NCBI RefSeq assembly: GCF_026151205.1
Contig: NC_087072.1
Coordinates: 21,418,103 to 21,482,102, forward strand
From: Bolinopsis microptera
Taxonomy: Eukaryota > Ctenophora > Tentaculata > Lobata > Bolinopsidae
DNA length: 64,000 nt
Reading direction: 5' to 3'
This document shows, one piece after another, positions 58,391 to 64,000 of this stretch (position 1 is the stretch's first letter; the number at the start of each line of letters is the position of its first letter). The translations under genes were made by a program, and so were the position numbers. The notes beneath the pieces are model-generated. The model searched no databases, had not been told where the DNA came from, and saw only the letters and a program-made list of their open reading frames with translations.

Positions 58391-58727
58391 TATATATTTA
58401 TTAGCATAATTTACAGCCATCTATATCTCTGAGAAAGACTATCAGTGAACCTACCCCAGTATCGCTGTATTGGTTAGCAAAGTGAGTGATAACTAAATAT
58501 GTGAATGACCCCTTACAAAGGATCCTGTACGTGCAGAAATAGTATACATCGAAGTACACACTCATCTGCACACTAAAGTTACACTCGCTACAGTTCATCT
58601 CTCGGATTATTCCAGAATTGCGCGCAAACACACGTGTTGTCTCAAACAGTGAAACAGTCTGTTTCATTGACATGTAGGTCGACACTCTCTCGTTGTGTAC
58701 GTTTTGAGAACTTTTGTTTAGACTTTA

Positions 58728-59257
58728 GGGGCCATCTACTTGGGACGTCCGTCAAAATTGCAGATTTCCAGACCACCCCCGGGGAGCACCCCCTCCCCCT
58801 GTCCGGGTGTGTCCGAATTTTCAAACCCCCTCCCCCGGACGTCCGGATTTCCAGCTACTTTAAAGAGTACAAATAAAACCAACTCAAAATCATTGTTAAT
58901 AAAATGTGTAGTCACTTAGAATAGACAATAATACATTTAGTGTCGAACAAGTTTAGCACAGTTACATTAAGGTACTTAAGTAGGTAGCCATCCAATGGAA
59001 TAAGTTTTAAGGCAGTAGCAGAATATGCGAGTTGTGTCTCGGCTCTCATGAGCTGCTCTGGGAAACAACTTCTCGTTCAAAATACAGGGATCTAAACTTA
59101 CTGAGTAATTAGTGTCAAAGAGTTGAAATAAATGCGACTTTTTCGTTAATTCTGCCATTAATTTCAGAAACCACTCCCTATCACTGTCCGGATTTGTCCG
59201 AAATTCCAAAACCACCTCCCCCTCCCTTTTTGCTGGACGTCCTAAGTAGATGGCCCC
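58728..59257. mobile_element. 530-bp element with ~24-bp inverted ends and TTA duplication
   Basis: Left end GGGGCCATCTACTTGGGACG, right-end complement GGGGCCATCTACTTAGGACG, flanked by TTA at 58725-58727 and 59258-59260. Subterminal copies of CCGGACGTCC/GTCCGAATTT lie at both sides. GG-rich ends with a TTA duplication fit PIF/Harbinger-type non-autonomous elements. No transposase frame. Confidence 0.75.
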
Positions 59258-60597
59258 TTAATATTTTATTTGATGCAGAATAGCTGACAGCAGCTACAAT
59301 TGTACATTTGACTCAGTCTTTCTGTGCTTTCATATCTTAAGTCTGATATTTACTTTGCTCCTAAACCTTCTTTTAGTTCTGACAAAGCAAGATTTGCCAT
59401 GATACAGCGACTTTTTATGTCGTCATCGCTGCATAATTTAGACTTTAGAGCCAAGGTACTAAGGCAGATAGCTGATATTCAGGGCTCTTTCCCCCTAGAC
59501 GATTTTGGAGCCCGCTGTTTGACAATATTTACACTGACAAAAATTGGTCGACTCTTTTATCTTATTCTCTCACATTAAACAACATTAACCAGGTTTTTTT
59601 TTTTCTAGAAATGACTATAATGTGACTATTGCATTGGATAGAGTTTTCCAATGGCATTGTTTTCTACCTATCTGACCTATGTTGAGTTTCGCCAAGACTT
59701 GACGGGACCATCACATCTTTTGACCACCCCAAAGTCTCACTCGTTGCGCCAACACAGCAGAGAGTTCGTGAGGAGGGGCCTATATCCCTGATCAGCGGCT
59801 TATCCTTTCGTCCACCACAACACTAACTCACACAGTAACTGATGACAATCCTTTCCAACTAATGCTCACTGAATTTATCCTCAGCGCTTCTGTTGACACA
59901 GCATGGCACCAGTACTCTCCCTTATTTTTCCCTATTTATTTTGTTATATTACACAAGCTGGACTGGCTCGAGGGATACCCTTGATTTTTACACGTACCTC
60001 ATTATTACATCATATCAAGTTTAAGTATGTTAAATTCGATTCTAATCGAAATAAAATGGTTAACATTTGCAAGATAGTAACATTTGTTTCACTTCAGGGA
60101 CGGATCCAGTGATCCACTAACTTTTCCTATTAGAGATCTAGACGGACCTGAAAATAGCACCTCCTGTAGTTCCCGCCTAAACAGTATCGAAAGATTGATC
60201 TAGAAGCTTTGACAGAGTTTTAGCTCTTTATGTCTGCCACATTGACTTTCTGATGAATAAAGGAAAAAATCGTAAGCCTTTTACAATATCTAGCGCCAGC
60301 CGGCCGCGCGTTATTGACATTGTGTAGACCCTTTGAAATTTTTAAAGCTTTTAAAAACGGCCATTTCTTAGGATCGATGTCCTTAAAGTTAGTTGTTCAG
60401 ATCATTCAGAGGTTATCGTTTAAAGTTTAGTTCAGTCTATAAAAGAAATCTGAAAAAAGGTAAATATCTTAAACCTCAGCTGCTTTTCCTAATATGCGAG
60501 ATGAGTCTGTCCGACCAAATTTTATTTGGTTAGCCGTCAGGGCAGAAACTCAGAATCTCAACGAATCTTTATTTAGTTGCTTATCTTAAAATCTGTT
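59258..60597. other. Region without recognised genes
   Basis: Contains an 84-codon + strand frame (59324-59578, SSSLHNLDFRAKVLRQIADI) that I cannot assign. It has no clear splice sites and may be a repeat-derived remnant. The rest shows no feature. Confidence 0.35.
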
Positions 60598-61530
60598 TCA
60601 GGTAGGTGATAAGGTGACGTTTGCAGAGCGGCGTCTATTAAATATCATACCTTTATGTTTGAAGCTGAGACCGGCGATATTCCCAAGTAATACGGCAGAT
60701 GCAGACACAAGTTTTAGTAAGGGAGGGCTCCTGCAGAGATCAATTCACGGACGCTAATGTTGCCTTGAATTATAGTATGATAACCGACAGAGTAAGTTTG
60801 TATTATATGATTAGTGTTTGTGAAGTTAAGTTGTAAATCAAGTCGGAGGTTTTGTGATGTATAAGTATAATGTCTTGATAAATGATTCAAATTTCTGATT
60901 GTCTCTAAATAGACTTAGTGAAGACAGATTCTAATAGAATTAAATAGTTGAATAACGTATCGACATAACTACGTCATACTCATATCCTCAATAAATGTAA
61001 TGGATTTGTAGTGTTGTAATTAGTTTAAAACTAAGAATAAGTGTGCAGATGATAATATAGCAATATAATATTGTGCCCAGACCCTCCCAGATCTGCCTTC
61101 AGCTCCCTGTCGTAGTCAGGGATTATAAGGAGCTCTATCTACTTATCCCTTTTCAGGTGACGTTTGCAGAGCGGCGTCTATTGAATATCATACCTTTATG
61201 TTTGAAGCTGAGACCGGCGATATTCCCAAGTAATACGGCAGATGAAGACACAAGTTTTAGTAAGGGAGGGCTCCTGCAGTGATCAATTCACGGACGCTAA
61301 TGTTGCCTTGAATTATAGTATGATAACCGACAGAGTAAGTTTGTATTATATGAAATCATATTAGTGTTTGTGAAGTTAAGTTGTAAATCAAGTCGGAGGT
61401 TTTGTGATGTATAAGTATAATGTCTTGATAAATGATTCAAATTTCTGATTGTCTCTAAATAGACTTAGTGAAGACAGATTCTAATAGAAATAAATAGTTG
61501 AATAACGTATCGACATAACTACGTCATACG
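60598..61530 (+). repeat. ~375-bp direct duplication carrying an acceptor-led open frame
   Basis: 60611-60986 and 61157-61530 are about 97% alike, offset 546. Each begins after a TTTCAG and opens with VTFAERRLLNIIPLCLKLRP, then AIFPSNTADADTSFSKGGLL (Glu replaces the second Ala in copy 2). Copy 1 ends QRSIHGR* and copy 2 ends Q* because AGA became TGA. A terminal exon of an unseen gene or a piece of a mobile element would both fit. Confidence 0.65.
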
Positions 61531-61869
61531 GCCAATGACTACTTTTGGGGACTTGGGGAATTACGTCAACGATTTTACCCCGAGTCCCCATGATTTTTAG
61601 TCCCCAAAAGTCTCCATTAGTCCCCATTTAGATGATTTTTAGTCCCCAAAAGTCTCCATTAGTCCCCATTTAGATTTATCCTACTCTTATCTTGGACAAA
61701 ACATCTCGATCGTATCGTTATTAAACTAACTTGAAAACCATAAATAACTGTCAAAAATTCTGGGGACTTATGGGGACAAATGGTGAATTACGTCAACGAG
61801 TTGACCTCTAGTCCCCATGATTTTTAGTCCCCATTAGTCCCCAAAAGTCTCCATTGGTAGTCATTGGCC
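61530..61869. mobile_element. 340-bp MITE with GGCCAATGACTAC ends, followed by a C run
   Basis: GGCCAATGACTAC at the left and its exact complement at the right end. The inside is built from repeated AGTCCCCAAAAGTCTCCATT and GGTGAATTACGTCAACGA-type segments in both orientations. It is followed directly by about 22 C residues (61868-61890), where a sequencing or assembly error is possible. Confidence 0.7.
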
Positions 61870-61889
61870 CCCCCCCCCCCCCCCCCCCC

Positions 61890-62790
61890 CCATGATCTTT
61901 TGAGTCCTTGCCAAAGAGGACGGGGCAAATTTTGCAGCTAGGTCCATTACACCTCTGTAATTGTCCTACATCAAGGGTTTCCAGTTGTCCCAGTTGTCGA
62001 TTCTTTTCTAGTGTATTACCGATTGAAGGGTGTTTCCTAGTGGCAAATACTATCCGTACATCCCCACATAACATTAACCTAGTAGCTTAATGACCAGATT
62101 AAGTTCTTAACCAACTTTGTAAGACTAATGTTATCAAGAGTGTTGTACGGAAAATACGAGGCTCTGTTGTGTCTTATCCTCAGTGTCTCTGGTTGGATTT
62201 CCTGGGTTCTCAATAGACCTCTGTATTGCTTTCGGCTCGATTTCTTCTAGTTTGTCACCGTTGTTGTTGTGTCCGCATCTAGCAAGATCCTCCTTTAGTT
62301 CGCCCAGGTCCTCTACACATGGTGGGGTTGGAAACTACATATGTATCTGATCTCAAGTAGTTCCTAGCATCTGTTTCCTTTCTAAATAGCTTGTACCAGA
62401 TCTGATTTTCTGAGTCCAAGCTCAAGGTAAGGTCTAAAAAGTTAACCTTGATTCTATATGGTTCTGCCAGTTTGATTTAGCCAGTTTGTTCAACAATTCG
62501 ACAAACATTGTAAATTGTCCCGCTGTCCCCATCCACACTCCAAATATGTCGTCGATGAATCTCTCCCAAAAGTTTATCAGGGTCGCACTCTTTATCTTTT
62601 TGCTAACCTTTTTGAAGAGCAACCAATGCATAGTAACGTCTGACACTTGTCTGGAGATACAGTTTCCAGTAGTAGGCATGAGGCAGGGAAAATTAGTGTG
62701 TGACTGATTTAAGCAGTTGGTCACCAGAGTTCAGTTCGAGTACTAATTTTAAGGAAATTAGTGACGTTTTATTGCTAATAAAATTGATTT
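61890..62790 (-). mobile_element. Penelope-like retroelement fossil (RT and downstream part)
   Basis: Read on the - strand, the 5' part has VTMHWLLFKK, FWERFIDDIFGVWMG (the RT catalytic DD box) and NFLDLTLSLDSENQ, then WYKLFRKETDARNYLRSD, the style of Penelope-like reverse transcriptases. Downstream comes VRIVFATRKHPSIGNTLEKN and CNGPSCKICPVLFG, resembling the Cys-containing linker after the RT in that family. The copy is truncated at both ends and interrupted several times, so it is an old, inactive fossil. It may be the same family as the GIY-YIG fragment at 31732-32329, but the two pieces do not overlap. Confidence 0.65.
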
Positions 62791-62993
62791 GAATTCACGT
62801 ATTTTTGTTGACGTTAACAAGGCTCATACCTCCCCCTCCTGTCAGCAACCGTCAGCATTTCCAATTAATACCCTTTTCCCTCGGCTGCTGACGTCATACA
62901 TGAACGCTCGCTTATGTTAGCTATACATTTTGTAACAGCAACATTTACATTGTATTATGTATTATATTGTATTATGTAATTACATTAAATGAC

Positions 62994-63462
62994 GGGTGGG
63001 CGACAATTTACCCCCCGACAATTAACCCCCCGACAATATAATTTAATACAATTAACCCTGACCCTGACCCTGACCCTGACCCTGACCCTGACCCTGACCC
63101 TGACCCTGACCCTGACACTGATCCAGGACCTTGACCCTGACCCTGACCCTGACCCTGACCCTGACCCTGACCCTGACCCTGACCCTGACCCTGACCCTGA
63201 CCCAGGACCCTAACCCTAACCCTAACCCTAGGCCTGACCCTGACCCTGACCCTGACCCTGACCCTGACCCTGATCCAGGACCCTGACCCTGACCACTGAC
63301 TCTGACCCTGACCCTGACCCTAACCCGATCAATTGACCCAGTGTAATTACATGGGGGTCAATTGTCGTACTAAGTCCTAGATTTCGCGACAATTGACCCT
63401 AGTTTAATTACATAGGTAGGGGGTCAATTGTCGGGGGGTCAATTCACAATTGTCGCGGTACC
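62994..63462. mobile_element. TIR element filled with telomere-like hexamers, 8-bp duplication
   Basis: Perfect 8-bp direct flanks TAAATGAC (62986-62993, 63463-63470). Inverted ends contain CGACAATT and CCCCCCGACAATT (left, twice) and their complements at the right. The core 63055-63325 is (CCCTGA)n with three or four CCCTAA units at 63208-63230 and a few CCAGGA breaks. No coding capacity. Confidence 0.8.
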
Positions 63463-63470
63463 TAAATGAC

Positions 63471-64000
63471 ATGTACTTTTTCAGGATCAAGTCAAAGTCA
63501 TGCCTGCAGCGACGAGCCCCTTTCTTTCGGATTGTGAAGTGTAATGTTAATGTTTAATGTAGCTGTTTAACGTCGAAAATTGTTAGTTTGTAATTGTTTT
63601 TGAGAAGCAAAATAATTAATCTGAGAAGTGTTTCCAGTTTTATAAAGCTCAGGCATGGGCACCGTATTGTTTATTTAGTTATATTTTATACAATATCTTT
63701 GACCTTTGTCGCATTAAGTTGTAGTACTACTACTAGTAGCGGGGTAGTACTAGTAAATACTGAATACTGTGTTTCGTTTATTCTATAAGTATATAAATAT
63801 TGCATTGTGTATCTTTGTCGCATAGTACATAGTATAAGTTGATAAGTAGTGAGGTAGTTGATACTGTTTCGTGATGTATTTTGATCGTACAATCTTAATT
63901 ATTCGTATTATTATACCGCAATTCCTGTATTTTATCGTCTAAAAGTGAACAATACCAAATTAAAATAAACAAGAGGCATTTATAGCCTTCGATAAGTATA
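63471..64000. other. AT-rich sequence to the window end
   Basis: No gene or repeat that I can support. Confidence 0.4.

Noticed and set aside
59324-59578. 84-codon + strand frame
   Set aside because: Not assignable to any family and no supporting splice context; kept only as a note.
63055-63325. True chromosome-end telomere
   Set aside because: Most units are CCCTGA, the array is short, and it lies inside a unit with inverted ends and an 8-bp duplication, with ordinary sequence on both sides.
1-64000. tRNA, rRNA or snRNA genes
   Set aside because: I looked for B-box-like GTTCGA motifs and clover-leaf context (for example near 22771) and found none convincing; a tRNAscan-SE or Infernal run would settle this.

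Overview
The window looks like animal nuclear DNA: AT-rich, with spliced genes (short exons, GT-AG introns mostly of 100-900 bases), conserved metazoan housekeeping genes, a non-LTR retrotransposon, several inverted-repeat DNA elements, minisatellites and a 4.9 kb satellite. Nothing is bacterial or viral in layout. Gene content (C-type lectin, CCP/sushi protein, PI3-kinase regulatory subunit, ODC antizyme, F-box family) suggests an invertebrate, perhaps an early-branching marine one such as a cnidarian. That placement is a guess and I cannot name the species.

Layout. 1-2.0 kb: 3' part of an RTE-like LINE. 2.4-4.0 kb (+): last five exons of a gene with an IQUB-like four-cysteine motif. 5.3-10.2 kb (-): SLC38-type amino-acid transporter in ten exons, with two inverted-repeat elements in its introns. 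13.7-15.9 kb: 18-bp minisatellite. 17.1-18.3 kb (+): secreted double C-type lectin. 19.7-20.6 kb: 33-bp minisatellite. 21.2-22.3 kb (-): ornithine decarboxylase antizyme homologue. 23.7-25.0 kb (-): BCAS2/SPF27. 26.1-28.4 kb (-): short PI3K regulatory subunit. 28.8-30.5 kb (-): TAF11. 31.7-37.5 kb (-): three F-box-like paralogues, two of them broken, one hit by a GIY-YIG retroelement fragment. 38.9-39.9 kb (-): SNRPA1 (U2 A'). 40.6-48.5 kb (-): IMMT/MIC60, whose 4.2 kb last intron holds a + strand secreted CCP gene, a 375-bp tandem duplication and a foldback element. 49.1-51.0 kb (-): intronless TUBGCP4. 53.2-58.1 kb: ~232-bp satellite. 58.7-63.5 kb: inverted-repeat elements, a Penelope-like reverse-transcriptase fossil, and a transposon-like unit filled with telomere-like hexamers.

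The genes do not form one pathway. Two pairs touch common processes (BCAS2 and SNRPA1 in splicing; IMMT and TUBGCP4 in cell architecture), but I see no operon or co-regulation. Exon borders were deduced by hand from splice sites, reading frame and remembered homologues; all splice phases of the multi-exon genes were checked and close. No search was run.
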